Positions 42,145 to 52,082 of a stretch of 64,000 nt of DNA are shown here, one piece after another. The stretch covers positions 248,001 through 312,000 of the forward strand of contig JAMXDE010000057.1 in the NCBI GenBank assembly GCA_026770025.1, given 5' to 3'. The translations under genes were made by a program, and so were the position numbers. The notes beneath the pieces were generated by a model. That model did not search any database. It was not told where the DNA came from and was given only the letters and a program-made list of their open reading frames with translations. Position 1 is the stretch's first letter, and every line of letters starts with the position of its first letter. Origin of the DNA: Craspedostauros australis (taxonomy: Eukaryota; Bacillariophyta; Bacillariophyceae; Mastogloiales; Achnanthaceae).

Positions 42145-42535
42145 CGTTATATTCGACCAAACGTCCGTTAAATAGTTCGATAAATTCTTGAGTTTTGTCC
42201 GGTCTGTCCGGTTGATCCGTTTGTTTTGTCCGGTCTGTCCGGTCGTTTTGTCCGGTTTGTCCGGTCTGTCCGGTCGTTTTGTCCGGTCTGTCCGGTTTGT
42301 CCGGTCATTTTGTCCGGTCTGTCCGGTCTGTCCGGTCTGTCTGAGTTTCTCCGCTTTTGTCCGGTCTCTCTCGTGCCTGGACCAACGACAATTGAAGAGC
42401 AATAGCGTAACCCTATCTACTATTTTCAGGATTTCAGGCGATTCATTTTTCTGTCTCAACGCAGTGTATTAAGTCCCGGTAAATTAGGTCACGATCTAGA
42501 AAAGTGAAAATCGGACAAAATATTGGGTGTTCCTG
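42145..42535. repeat. Right terminal inverted repeat with GGACA minisatellite
   Basis: Inverted copy of the left end. On the plus strand the inner part reads TTTTGTCCGGTCTGTCCGG-type units (about 42195-42372), then unique sequence to the GGGTGTTCC terminus. The two arms differ at many positions and in repeat number, so the insertion is not recent. Confidence 0.85.
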
Positions 42536-43148
42536 AGGTTACAGGAGGAGCGACTCACGAAGCTGTTAGAGAAAGGAGTTTGTGGTCTGTCCGTTTCGCT
42601 TCTCGTCGCCTTTCTTCCATCTTCGATGTTGTCTGGCACGTTCCTAAAGCGCCGCACCATAAGTAGTCGTGTCACATGAGACGAACATGGACAGTGATAC
42701 GGACACAAACTAATCCTGAAAAGACTCACAAATAGCCTCTTTAGACAGAAATCTACTCTACCAAAATCACCCCGTGAGTGACCCGCCGCCGACAATGACC
42801 AAAAGATACCTTTCTTGGTGGCTCCTTGTTGGCGATCTCTGCGTCCTTCACTTTCCTCCACCCGTTCGCTCTTGGTGCAACATGGTGGCGGAACCTCGTC
42901 GTATCTGTATCTCGTATTTCAGGAGCCCAAGCGGAGGCGGTGGGCTTCAGGTGAAGGAAACGGATCGGCGTGCGACAACGAGTTGACCCATCGTGAACTC
43001 ACCGATTGAAGTGATTGGGAGTCTCACAGCATGTTGCTCGTCTCGCGTATGTACCAGAGCGCGCACTTGGATTCTACTCCTGTACGGCTGCTGCGCTTCT
43101 TGGAAGTTGCGCATCTATGAATATTGTTACGGCTTCGGTGCTGTCGGA
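42536..43148. other. Intergenic region, no supported gene
   Basis: About 610 bases between the DNA transposon and the stop codon of the third ATPase. Short frames on both strands have no recognisable features. It presumably contains the ATPase 3' untranslated region. Confidence 0.5.
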
Positions 43149-46100
43149 TCAAGCAGAAGCATCCGTCAACACGGACATGTCGTCATCGCTATTCACGCCA
43201 TCAGCGTCGTTGCCATCCTGATTTGCGGGGTGCCCTGGCTCGCCGGACACGTGCGACACTCCACTCTCTTTCTCGGCGGTGCCCCCATACACGGATTCCT
43301 GTGCTAGTGTGGAGCCATGATTGCCAACGCTGGAACTGTTTTGCCATCTGGGCGCTGACCCGTCCAACAGCAGAGTAACAGCTGCATATCCAGCGTCGTT
43401 GTTGCTGTTGCTGTTGCTGCTGTTGGGCATGTCGATATCCACGATCCTCCTGCCGTCCTTCGCGTTCTTCGATTGGATAGTTGCTGCATTCCTGTTTACC
43501 AGATACTGCAACCGCCGTTCTTGGATGTCTTCAGCCTTGATCGTGCAGCCCCATTCCGTGTAAAATTCCACGGCACGTGTCATGAACTTGCAAATCGATT
43601 CGTGAAGTGCGGCCTTCAAAGTCTGAGTGCCAGTGTTGGACGTGTGGCGCGAAAGGCCATCGGCCGCTCGGATCAGGTACTCGGCCGCATTCTCGCAACC
43701 GATGGCGCAATAGTGGGTCAAGGAGGCCCGCTCGGCCACGACGATGGCCACACCGTAGGCCTCTTCCGTGCGACGGATTATGTCGCGATTCGACTTGATG
43801 TCCTTCAAAGACAGGCGCTCGGCCTTGAGCAACTGGAAGAGGCTTGTCGCGTTGCATCCCTTGGTGGCCACCAGGTTTCTGGCCGCTGCGACTTGCTTCT
43901 TCAGCTCTCTCTTGTACTTGGCCTTGCCCGTGATGCGGCACAAGGCGGACGATGCGAGGCCTCGTCCAAGGATGACCGTGGTCTCAAAATAATAGCTCTT
44001 GCTGTGGCCCGACAAACCGCCGTACAGCTTCGTCATTCGCTGTGCAAGCTCATATCGTCGGAACAGAAATGCCAGTAGTGGAAGGCCGGAGTAGGTGACC
44101 ACGAGGCGGTGGACTTCCTTTGGGTCTGCCGCGCTTTCTTCCATGTCGCGCTGCAGGTTGCCGTCGATATCTTCCCACTCAATCGATTCAGCTCCAGTCA
44201 ATAGCTTGGAGACCGTCAACAGTGCGATGAACATGTCATTGTTGAAAGTCACGTTGTACACTTTCGACTGTTCGATCGCGTTTTCGAGCGCCTTCACCAA
44301 CGGCCCGAGCTTGTATCCGAAGTAGAACGCCTCGGCGTTGCGGATTTGCAGATTCAGCAACCCTATCTCAAAATCGCCAACCTCCATGGCAAGGGCGTGC
44401 CCTCTTTCCAACAGCTTGATGCATGTATCAAATGGTTCAGTGTAAGGATAAATCACGCCTCCTGTGATGGCACAAACGCCGCTGATTTGTTCCTGCCCAC
44501 CGGCCCGAGACAACAGCCGGTGGCCGAGATTCGCACACCTCAGCACCAACGTGCGTTCTGCGTTGGTAAAGTCAAAGATGATGCCAAGCGTGGCAAAGGA
44601 CGCGGCTGATTCTTCGCCGATGCCATGATTCATGGTCATGCGGACCTGCCGCAACATATAAACGAGCCATTGCAACAAATCGCCCGTGAAGTATGACCGG
44701 ACACCGATCTCCGCCACGAACTTCATCGCCATCGTTCTCTGATGACTCTGTTGCACTGGTAGATTTAGGATGTCCTCGTTGGTGTTGTTCTTCATGAATG
44801 ATTTGATTTGGAAGAGGTCATTCGCAATACGAAGAAGATAAAATCTCTTTGGACGTTCACCCAGCTTGCTTGCAATGGACAGGCTCAGCTTCAAGGATTC
44901 CGTGGTTTTGTTTTCTCTTCCCAATGCCTTGGCCATGGCGAGGTTCGTTGGCAGCTTATCATCCAGCGTCCGAGCTCTGCTGATGAGCTCCTTCGCTACC
45001 TTGTATCCAAGCTCGGAGTTCCCCAGCGACAGCTCGACCTCGGATCGGCATCGGAAGAGCTCCAGACAAAGCTTGTAGTGCTCCTCCCAAGGATTGCGGA
45101 CGCGCTGCAGTTCGCTGGTCGCTTTTTGCAGATATGTCGCAGCCGATGCCAATGCGCCCATCTGAAGCGCCTTATTTCCAACCTCGATGTTGAAGGTAAC
45201 CAGGAAGAGATGATCCTTGCTCTGTGTGCTGTTAAGGTGGTCGGCAGCAACGAAGAGCAAGTCATCGACGTCCCTGATCATATGGCCCGGATGACGGCTG
45301 AGGTCAATCTCAATGTCAACGTCAATGGCGATGGCAAGGTCAGCGCCCTGATGCTCGTCGTGAGTAGAATCGTTGGCGACCATTGTCGGAGCTCCTTGGG
45401 GCGCATCTTGGTGCTCAATCGGTGTCAAGAGTGAGTTTGACTTCTGGTAGATGAGCAGAAGGCAGTGGCCTATTTGCGATCGGAGCTTGTCCCGCATCTC
45501 ACCGAAAGGGATCAATCCATGAGCCGCTTGTTGGACGCGATCATGAGCAAAATGATAGCGATCCTCGCCGATAGAGTTGGTCACAAGGCCTTCTAGGAGA
45601 GCTCTCTCGAGGACCAAGCGCAGTCGATTGCCGGTCCACGGTGTTGGCTCTGTGGAGAGGTCTACCTCCGAAGTCTTCGTGGCTGTGCTATTATTGCTGT
45701 CGCCAAACGGCACGTCCAACCCACCATGATCGTCAAGATACCGAAGCACTGCTTGCAGCACGTTCAAATCAAATGTTGATCGGATGTATGCCGCAACCGA
45801 CAGAGCATGCTGTAGATCATGCGGCAGATGCTTCAGTTGCAGCTCGATGATGGCGACGATGTTGTCGCCGATTGGAAGCTCGCCGTTGCCATCATGGAGA
45901 GATTCGCTTAGATCCCACTCCCATCGCTGCGAGATGCGATTGTGGATGATGATGCCCCTCCTCTTGAGTTCCTCGATGGCCTGGAGCGTGAAGTACACAT
46001 TGCCGTGTGTTTTGTTGTGGATCTTGGATGCCAGCTGCTTGAGGCCATCATCATCGCGGGATCGACGAAGAAGATGGGACAACCAGTGGATGCAGTCCGG

Positions 46101-47699
46101 TAAAGACAGATCGACAATGGTGATCTGTTCAAGGTTTTTACTGCTTCCATTGCTGCGAATTGCTGCGTTTGTGTGCAGCAACCGATCCAGGAATGATCTC
46201 TGCAAGGGTGCGTCCGGTGACATTTCCACTGCTTGGTGGTTATGAGGGTCGGTCTCCTGGCGGACGGCGCCCAGCAACATGAAATTGCGGAGATCGCTGT
46301 CCATGAGCAGTGATGCCAGAAGCTCCAAGCCAGCGGCAGACGACCACTGCAAATCGTCAAGGAAGAGGTAGGCTGGCCGTTGCGGAGTGGAGATGGCCTT
46401 CACGAACTGGATGAAGATGTAACAGAGCCGGTTCCATGCGCCCTGCGAGTTGCCGCCTGTGGATGCGGTGTTGTTCGGGCTGGTGTTGGTGCCCAACGCA
46501 TCGGACGTGAAAAGGGCGTCGGCACTGTCGCTAGCCGTTGATCCATTCTCCGTGATGGCACCAACCGCGGTGCGAGCATCGCGATTGCTGGCTGCAGTAC
46601 GTTGCACGATTGCTGCGGGTGCAGAGGAAGAGCCTGTTGCGACACTTGCTGATGATCTGATAGCGTTGGGGAGGAGGATGGATAGTGAAGGCACAACGGC
46701 AACCAAAGTACGCAAGGCGGAATGACTATACTTTGCCATACCGTGATGCGCCTGGCCGATCGAGCAGTCATCAGTGAGGTCATTGTCGTTGGAGCCTGCG
46801 ACGCCGTCGTCGGAACAGAACGTAGCTTGCACAGACTGTTGAATCCGTCGCAGCTCTTCGAAAGGTCCATTTCGGAGTTGCGTTGCGAACTCATCCAATG
46901 CTTGGATGATAGCGGAGAAGGGATCCTTGCCAGCTGCGTATTCGTCGTATTTCCCGCGCAGCACATAGCAGCATGAGCATCGTTGAATCGCACGTTGTGA
47001 TAGTTGTTGCTGGTGATGATCCTCTGGTCTTGACGTCGATGCGAGTGCTGCTGTAGGCATCGACTGTTTGGATTGATGCCTGCCTCCGCAGAAGCAGCAG
47101 CAATGATCCAGAAAATGGCTGATCAGCTGTGACTTGCCGGTCCCGCTTGTTCCCCAAACCAACGCGGCTGGGAAGGTGGGCTGACTGTCGGAGGCGTTGC
47201 CACTGATATTGCCGCTGGCGTTGTCGCTATTTCCATTGCCGTTGCCATTGCCATTGCCGTTGCCATTGCTGTTGCCATTGCTGTTGCCATTGCTGTTGCC
47301 ATTGCTGTTGCCATTGCTGTTGCCATTGCCGTTGATGCAATACTGGATACTCTTGAGGCGCTCCAATTCCTGCTCTCTTCCGAAGAAGATGTCTTGGTTA
47401 AGTTGGGCTTGTGGATGGTGTGGCGAATGGGTACGGGAGGCAGGCAGAGGTGATGATCCACGTGTGGATGTGTGCGAAGATGTGGATGTGGATCCAGTCT
47501 CGACAGTCCCGTTGGATGTGAGCGTCTGTGGCACTGGTGCTCCACCCATTGATCCATCGTCTTTCTTTGGTTGGTCTGGTGTGAAGGACTGGACGCACCC
47601 GGGTCCAAGGTCGCGACAACCACCGACAACGGTGCTGTTCATGGTGGTGATGGTGGTGGTGGCGATGTTCCCTGGACCCTTCTTGTGGTGTTGCTGCAA
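43149..47699 (-). CDS. STAND/AAA_16-type ATPase with C-terminal helical repeats (paralogue 3)
   Basis: Predicted 1516-residue single-exon protein, closely related to 2813-7306 along its length. The NTPase module starts at IFFGREQELERL (~104). Walker A is GTSGTGKS (183-190). A Cys cluster follows (CCCFCGGRHQSK ... QRCSCCYVLRGKYDEY), then Walker B AYLFLDDLQW. Downstream is ~1000 residues of helical, TPR-like sequence (HLNSTQSKDHLFLVTF, VGNKALQMGALASAATYL, RAVEFYTEWGC), ending SVLTDASA. A low-complexity Asn-Gly/Asn-Ser run (~123-158) sits between FFGRE and Walker A, where the other paralogue has ordinary sequence. By family analogy it should bind ATP and undergo nucleotide-dependent oligomerisation, with the helical repeats as sensor. 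No kinase, DNA-binding or other output domain is present. Cellular location is unknown; no signal peptide or membrane span is seen. Confidence 0.82.
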   Translation of the reverse strand: MQQHHKKGPGNIATTTITTMNSTVVGGCRDLGPGCVQSFTPDQPKKDDGSMGGAPVPQTLTSNGTVETGSTSTSSHTSTRGSSPLPASRTHSPHHPQAQLNQDIFFGREQELERLKSIQYCINGNGNSNGNSNGNSNGNSNGNSNGNGNGNGNGNGNSDNASGNISGNASDSQPTFPAALVWGTSGTGKSQLISHFLDHCCCFCGGRHQSKQSMPTAALASTSRPEDHHQQQLSQRAIQRCSCCYVLRGKYDEYAAGKDPFSAIIQALDEFATQLRNGPFEELRRIQQSVQATFCSDDGVAGSNDNDLTDDCSIGQAHHGMAKYSHSALRTLVAVVPSLSILLPNAIRSSASVATGSSSAPAAIVQRTAASNRDARTAVGAITENGSTASDSADALFTSDALGTNTSPNNTASTGGNSQGAWNRLCYIFIQFVKAISTPQRPAYLFLDDLQWSSAAGLELLASLLMDSDLRNFMLLGAVRQETDPHNHQAVEMSPDAPLQRSFLDRLLHTNAAIRSNGSSKNLEQITIVDLSLPDCIHWLSHLLRRSRDDDGLKQLASKIHNKTHGNVYFTLQAIEELKRRGIIIHNRISQRWEWDLSESLHDGNGELPIGDNIVAIIELQLKHLPHDLQHALSVAAYIRSTFDLNVLQAVLRYLDDHGGLDVPFGDSNNSTATKTSEVDLSTEPTPWTGNRLRLVLERALLEGLVTNSIGEDRYHFAHDRVQQAAHGLIPFGEMRDKLRSQIGHCLLLIYQKSNSLLTPIEHQDAPQGAPTMVANDSTHDEHQGADLAIAIDVDIEIDLSRHPGHMIRDVDDLLFVAADHLNSTQSKDHLFLVTFNIEVGNKALQMGALASAATYLQKATSELQRVRNPWEEHYKLCLELFRCRSEVELSLGNSELGYKVAKELISRARTLDDKLPTNLAMAKALGRENKTTESLKLSLSIASKLGERPKRFYLLRIANDLFQIKSFMKNNTNEDILNLPVQQSHQRTMAMKFVAEIGVRSYFTGDLLQWLVYMLRQVRMTMNHGIGEESAASFATLGIIFDFTNAERTLVLRCANLGHRLLSRAGGQEQISGVCAITGGVIYPYTEPFDTCIKLLERGHALAMEVGDFEIGLLNLQIRNAEAFYFGYKLGPLVKALENAIEQSKVYNVTFNNDMFIALLTVSKLLTGAESIEWEDIDGNLQRDMEESAADPKEVHRLVVTYSGLPLLAFLFRRYELAQRMTKLYGGLSGHSKSYYFETTVILGRGLASSALCRITGKAKYKRELKKQVAAARNLVATKGCNATSLFQLLKAERLSLKDIKSNRDIIRRTEEAYGVAIVVAERASLTHYCAIGCENAAEYLIRAADGLSRHTSNTGTQTLKAALHESICKFMTRAVEFYTEWGCTIKAEDIQERRLQYLVNRNAATIQSKNAKDGRRIVDIDMPNSSNSNSNNDAGYAAVTLLLDGSAPRWQNSSSVGNHGSTLAQESVYGGTAEKESGVSHVSGEPGHPANQDGNDADGVNSDDDMSVLTDASA
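47215..47342 (-). repeat. Coding microsatellite (Asn-Gly/Asn-Ser run)
   Basis: Tandem 6- and 12-base units (TTGCCA, TTGCTG on the plus strand) that encode NG and NS dipeptides inside the ATPase gene. The unit length keeps the frame, so alleles should differ in length. Confidence 0.9.
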
Positions 47700-49224
47700 G
47701 TATTCAAGTTGCTATTGCGGTTGCGATTGCTAAATGCCGAGGAGGGTGATTCTGTGTTTTCTGAGCTGTACGAGGATGATGTGGCTTCCAAGTCCGCCAT
47801 GTGCGTTGTGATGTGCTAAGTGTCCACGACGAAACTGTGGAGTTCGATCATGATAGTGATGATAGTGATGATGATGATCTGGATGGTCGCGTGGAGGGCT
47901 TCAATCGGGACAGTTGGGGCGATGGCCGAGCTGGAGTGACGATAACACGGTGGAGTGGGGTGACAAGAGGGACGGCAACAGCGTGATTTCGCTGATCCAA
48001 ACTAGCCACCGCTCGAGCCAACCGCTCCTTGCTCTTCGACTTGTCTGCTTCGCTCCGGCTTCCGGCGTGCGAAACGCAAGTTCTCCGTCACTGTTTTGTT
48101 TGCGCAGATCAGAAGGGTTGATCATTGGCATGCCCAGGTTCTCCTCTCACTGGTATCCGTGGGTGCGCTGCGAAGGATTGGTGGCGTGCAATCGGGAGTG
48201 GCCATTTATCCTGCCACGGATGAGACCAAGGAAGAGTCGCCTGCTTCAATCTTGGTGATGGACCAAAAGTTGCGCATTGGTTCCTCGGAGTTCTGATGAG
48301 ACACTGCGAACATCAACGTCATCAGAGTCCCTTCGCAGTTTGAGGCACAGGGTGCCATGCCTGATGCTTCGTTGACGCGCAATCAATGTCACTTGCCGGA
48401 AACGGTGCTCCGACGCATGTTGATTCCAGTGGAAGACGAGCGACCTCAGTCATTGTGGAAAACACACTGAAGGGGTCATCACTTCTGACGGGGGAGATTG
48501 CCATTGGTTCTTGTGCTTGTGCTCGTGCTCGTGCTTGTACTACATGCGATGAGTATCCGCATTCAAGAGATGCCATCAAGTACATGGTCGAGGGAACATC
48601 GTGACGAAAGCAGCGTCGCCTTCCTTGTTTTCTGCACATCGCGGACATGGTGAACATCATGGTCGTTGCGGAAATGTCTGTTGGCTCGTTTCCGAATTTC
48701 GTTTGCCCGACTGTTTGTCTGCCTGTCTGGCCGTTCAGACGGAACCGAAAAGCAACAAGACACCAAATTCGTCACCGTCCGTATGGTGACAGGAAGAAGG
48801 TCGTGAAGGAATACTGTTCGAGAACTATTCAAACGGACAATATATCGGACAATGGGGATCGCCGAATTTTCCCACTCTGTTTTGCCACCGATCCACACGA
48901 AACACAAATTTTGGCCAACGGCAACGCACAAAAACATCGGCTGGTCACAAGATCGCAAATTTGAAAACGCGTTGGCTTCAACATCCACACTTCCGCACGC
49001 GCACACCATTGGCAACGAACAGCTGCCATGAGCAAAATGTGAATGTGGAGGATCCAAATCCTATGTAGGAGCTACGTATGGTATGGTACTGATGTTCTCT
49101 CATGACGGTCTTTCATGATGCCCCTCCGTGATGCTCCTCCATGACGCGCTCCCGTCGACTTGCTTTCGCAGGAGTGCCTAGTATTCTGTGCCAAGGCGAT
49201 CCCTCACGAAGTATATTCCCATAA
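47700..49224. other. Intergenic region, no supported gene
   Basis: About 1.5 kb between the divergent ATPase (-) and Cys-rich protein (+) genes, so it should hold both promoters. A GATGATAGTGATGATGAT-type short repeat is at about 47850-47880. Frames on both strands (up to 164 residues) show no domain. Confidence 0.5.
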
Positions 49225-49311
49225 ATCACCAAGCCAAGGCAAACCAACATAAACCAAACCAAACCAAATCACACGCTAGCAAACACAAACAAACCACAAC
49301 AACCCGCAACC
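49225..49311 (+). promoter_or_regulatory. A/C-rich, T-poor 5' leader
   Basis: CAAACC-type words fill the ~85 bases before the start codon, with very few T. It resembles the leaders at 25087-25160 and 57274-57355 and probably is an unstructured 5' untranslated leader. Confidence 0.5.
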
Positions 49312-50637
49312 ATGCCAACCATGAAGAAGGAAATCCTTGCTCTCTTCATCGCACAGAGCCTCACCGTCAAAGGTTCCGATGCCTTGCTGGGTACCAACAT
49401 CCCCGCGAATGGCGCCGATGTCGCTGTTGATGAGCAGGAGTTCGCAGCGTTGGTAGCCAAGCGCGAAAAGAAGCGTACCCCACACAACCAGAAGATCGCC
49501 GACGCAAGACAGTACGCTCAGGACAAGTTCGGCTTCTCCATCCCAACGAACGTTCGGGCGGAGACCGATGGTCACTCCGACAAGTTCCAGGAGAAGACAA
49601 GCGCCAACATCCGCCGCCCACGTCCCTCTGCCAGTGGCAACAACAACTACGCCGATCTTGGACGTCTCCAAGGCAGCACTGCCAATGGTGCGGACAGCGC
49701 ACCACGGGACTCCTTCACAAGTTCTCTCCGCGAGAAGACAGTTGACTATCTCAACGTCGGCAGCCGCCAGCTCAAGTCGGACGGATCCTCGAACGGGGCA
49801 TCCAAGACCGCCAAGTCCCTGAAGTCTGTGAAGTCCTTCAAGGCCTTTGACGCCTGCTTTTCTGGAACGGCCGATGTCGTCACTGCCGACTGCGCAGCAG
49901 CCGACGCCGATTGCTGCACGGTTCCACCGAACGCCAACAACACCGCATGCGTTTGGGGCAACAGAACAAATATCACTGTGTGCCCGTACTCCTGCAACGG
50001 TGAGGGTGCCTGCTACTTCAGCCCCTACGAGGCGTCAACGATCGAGATCGCCCCCTACTCTTGCAACGGTCGAGCCGCGTGCCTTGGCGTCGAAGTCTCG
50101 GTTCCTTTGTATTCCTGCAATGATGATTTCTCTTGCTTGTTCAACTCCGGCAAGCTCAGCGAGGTCACTTGCAACGGCTACCTCGCCTGCTTCGCCAACA
50201 GTGGCGACTTGTCTGATTTCGCATGCAACGGGGATGCCTCTTGTCGCTACAATGAGGGCAACGTGGAGAAGGGATCTTGTATCGGGACCTTCGCATGCGA
50301 TTATAACAACGGTACCATCGGCGAAGACGCCTGCCAGGGATTCGACACGTGCTTCCTGAATGTCGCAAGTGTTGACGACGGCTCCTGCAGGTATGACTAC
50401 GCCTGCAGATTTAACGAAGGGGCCATTGGCAAGGAATCCTGCATCGGGCTGGCTGCTTGCTCCGGAAACACTGGCGTGGTTGGCAAGGACGCATGCCTCG
50501 GCACAGTCTCGTGCGGCGGGAACGCGGGCATGATCGGCGACGATGCCTGCATCGGTTTCGCGGCGTGCGTCAACAACACCGAACCCGTCGCGAGCGGAGA
50601 CTGCGTCGGTGAGCGCATCTGCGCAGGAGATCCATGA
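49312..50637 (+). CDS. Secreted Cys-rich SCNG-repeat protein
   Basis: Predicted 441 residues, single exon. The N-terminus (KKEILALFIAQSLTVKGSDA) could be a weak signal peptide; a second ATG at 49321 gives a better one. Residues ~30-175 are polar and Lys/Ser-rich without a recognised fold. From ~180 onward the protein is about a dozen short repeats of the type SCNGRAACLG, SCIGTFACDYNNGTIG, ACLGTVSCGGNAGMIG, with two Cys per ~20-25-residue unit, consistent with stacked disulphide-closed turns. Proteins with this SCxGxxAC pattern are frequent in diatoms and other stramenopiles and are often predicted extracellular; their function is unknown. It lies directly upstream of the piggyBac element, which begins ~230 bases after the stop. 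Confidence 0.8.
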   Translation: MPTMKKEILALFIAQSLTVKGSDALLGTNIPANGADVAVDEQEFAALVAKREKKRTPHNQKIADARQYAQDKFGFSIPTNVRAETDGHSDKFQEKTSANIRRPRPSASGNNNYADLGRLQGSTANGADSAPRDSFTSSLREKTVDYLNVGSRQLKSDGSSNGASKTAKSLKSVKSFKAFDACFSGTADVVTADCAAADADCCTVPPNANNTACVWGNRTNITVCPYSCNGEGACYFSPYEASTIEIAPYSCNGRAACLGVEVSVPLYSCNDDFSCLFNSGKLSEVTCNGYLACFANSGDLSDFACNGDASCRYNEGNVEKGSCIGTFACDYNNGTIGEDACQGFDTCFLNVASVDDGSCRYDYACRFNEGAIGKESCIGLAACSGNTGVVGKDACLGTVSCGGNAGMIGDDACIGFAACVNNTEPVASGDCVGERICAGDP

Positions 50638-50869
50638 TTGTTCCACCGACAGACAGTCTGGACTTGTGATCGCATTCACTAATCGTATAATTCCATATTT
50701 CTGCCCGAAGCATTCTTGGGGCTGAGTTGCGTGCACATGTAGTAGAGTGCATGTTGAGACTGGATGCGAACCACGCGAGTTCGTGCCACAGAGTGCATGC
50801 TACGAACAGAGTTGGTGTTCCTGGGATGCTGGTCGAGATTCAGAACAGAATCAACGACTCTCAAACTAC

Positions 50870-50907
50870 TATCCCTTTACGACCTATCGCCCAATAATTG
50901 GGCGATA
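50870..50907 (+). repeat. Left terminus of the piggyBac element with palindrome
   Basis: 15-base terminal inverted repeat directly followed by a 23-base palindrome (50885-50907) with a single central A. Confidence 0.85.
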
Positions 50908-51280
50908 AACAAATCGAAATCAGTTATTCAAACTTTTGACCCCAACGCCTACAAGTGGGAACCTCTTTTCTTTACATATTATTAATCTTCTCGAGCTCTT
51001 CTTTCCAACCATGCTATCACATTTATATGTCTGTTACTGTCTTTAGGTTGATATAGTTGCCTAAAGTACTCGTGAATCGATTTTGAGCTGCGGGACTGTA
51101 GCTCATTCCATTGGCGAGACGCGAATCGCCAAATTGGCGAGGTCGCATTTTCGTTTTTCGAATCCGCTTCCTTGCCAACACCCACACGTCATGCCTTTGT
51201 TGTTACGTATCAGCATGCCTCTTGCTACCAATGTGCTGCTTGCGGGTTGTGGTGCCTGCTTCTCTTACCGTGCAACGAGC

Positions 51281-51990
51281 ATCGCATCATGTGAGCATCA
51301 CAGCATCGCAACATCACAGGATGGCTGCATCACAACATCGCAACATTGTAACATCACAATATTGTAGCATCGCAGGTTCACAACATCGCAGCATCACAGC
51401 ATCACGGCATCACAGCATCCCAACATCACAGCGTCACAGCATTGCAAGATCGCAGCATCACAGCATCCCAACATCGCAGCATCACATCATCGCAGCATGA
51501 CAGCATTGCAGTGTCACAGCATCACAGCATCGCGGCATCGCAAGATTACAGCATCACAGCATCCCAACATCGCAGCATCACATCATTGCAGCGTCACACC
51601 ATCACAGCATCGCGGCATCGCAAGATCACAGCATCCCAACATCGCAGCATTGCAACATCGCAGCGTCACAGCATTGCGGCATCACAGCATTGCAAGATCG
51701 CAGCATCACAGCATCGCAGCATTGCAGCGTCACAGCATCACAGCATTGCGGCATCGCAAGATCACAGCATCCCAACATTGCAGCATCGCAACATCGCAGC
51801 GTCACAGCATTACAGCATCACAGCATTGCAAGATTGCAGCATCACAGCATCGCAGCATTGCGGCATTGCAAGATCACAGCATCACAGCATCACAGCATTG
51901 CGGCATTGCAAGATCGCAGCATCACAGCATCACAGCATTGCAGCATCCCAACATTGCGACATCACATCATTGCAGCATCACGACATCACC
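51281..51990 (+). repeat. 8-bp minisatellite (CATCACAG family), about 88 copies
   Basis: Degenerate tandem array with units CATCACAG, CATCGCAG, CATTGCAG, CGTCACAG and CATCCCAA. Eight bases are not a multiple of three, so each reading frame cycles through the same 8-residue word (SQHHSIAA-like) every 24 bases. This explains the long open frames across it on the plus strand; I do not call them genes. It lies just upstream of the transposase frame. Confidence 0.93.
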
Positions 51991-52082
51991 CAATTCAAAA
52001 GCTTCGTCATGGTTGATCCCCCAAAAAGCCTTCACGAAAGCCTGCACCCCGCACAGGCCCATCGCCCACCTCACCCTCACAC

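Larger units (their letters stand above)
38991..42535. mobile_element. 3.5-kb DNA transposon with long terminal inverted repeats, decayed
   Basis: Both ends begin GGAACACCCAATATTTTG in inverted orientation. The inverted repeats run ~370-390 bases and contain an outer unique part (with TTAATACAC and GTTGAGACAGAAAA) and an inner minisatellite of GGACAAAAC/GGACAGACC units. The interior carries a broken DDE transposase on the plus strand (41157-41951) and unassigned frames on the minus strand (39722-40880). No convincing target-site duplication is visible at these ends. The DDE region resembles the PIF/Harbinger-like DDE_Tnp_4 group. Confidence 0.8.

Noticed and set aside
51281-52016. Long frames encoding SQHHSIAA-like repeats
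   Set aside because: An 8-base tandem repeat gives the same peptide word in each frame; nothing indicates selection on any of them.
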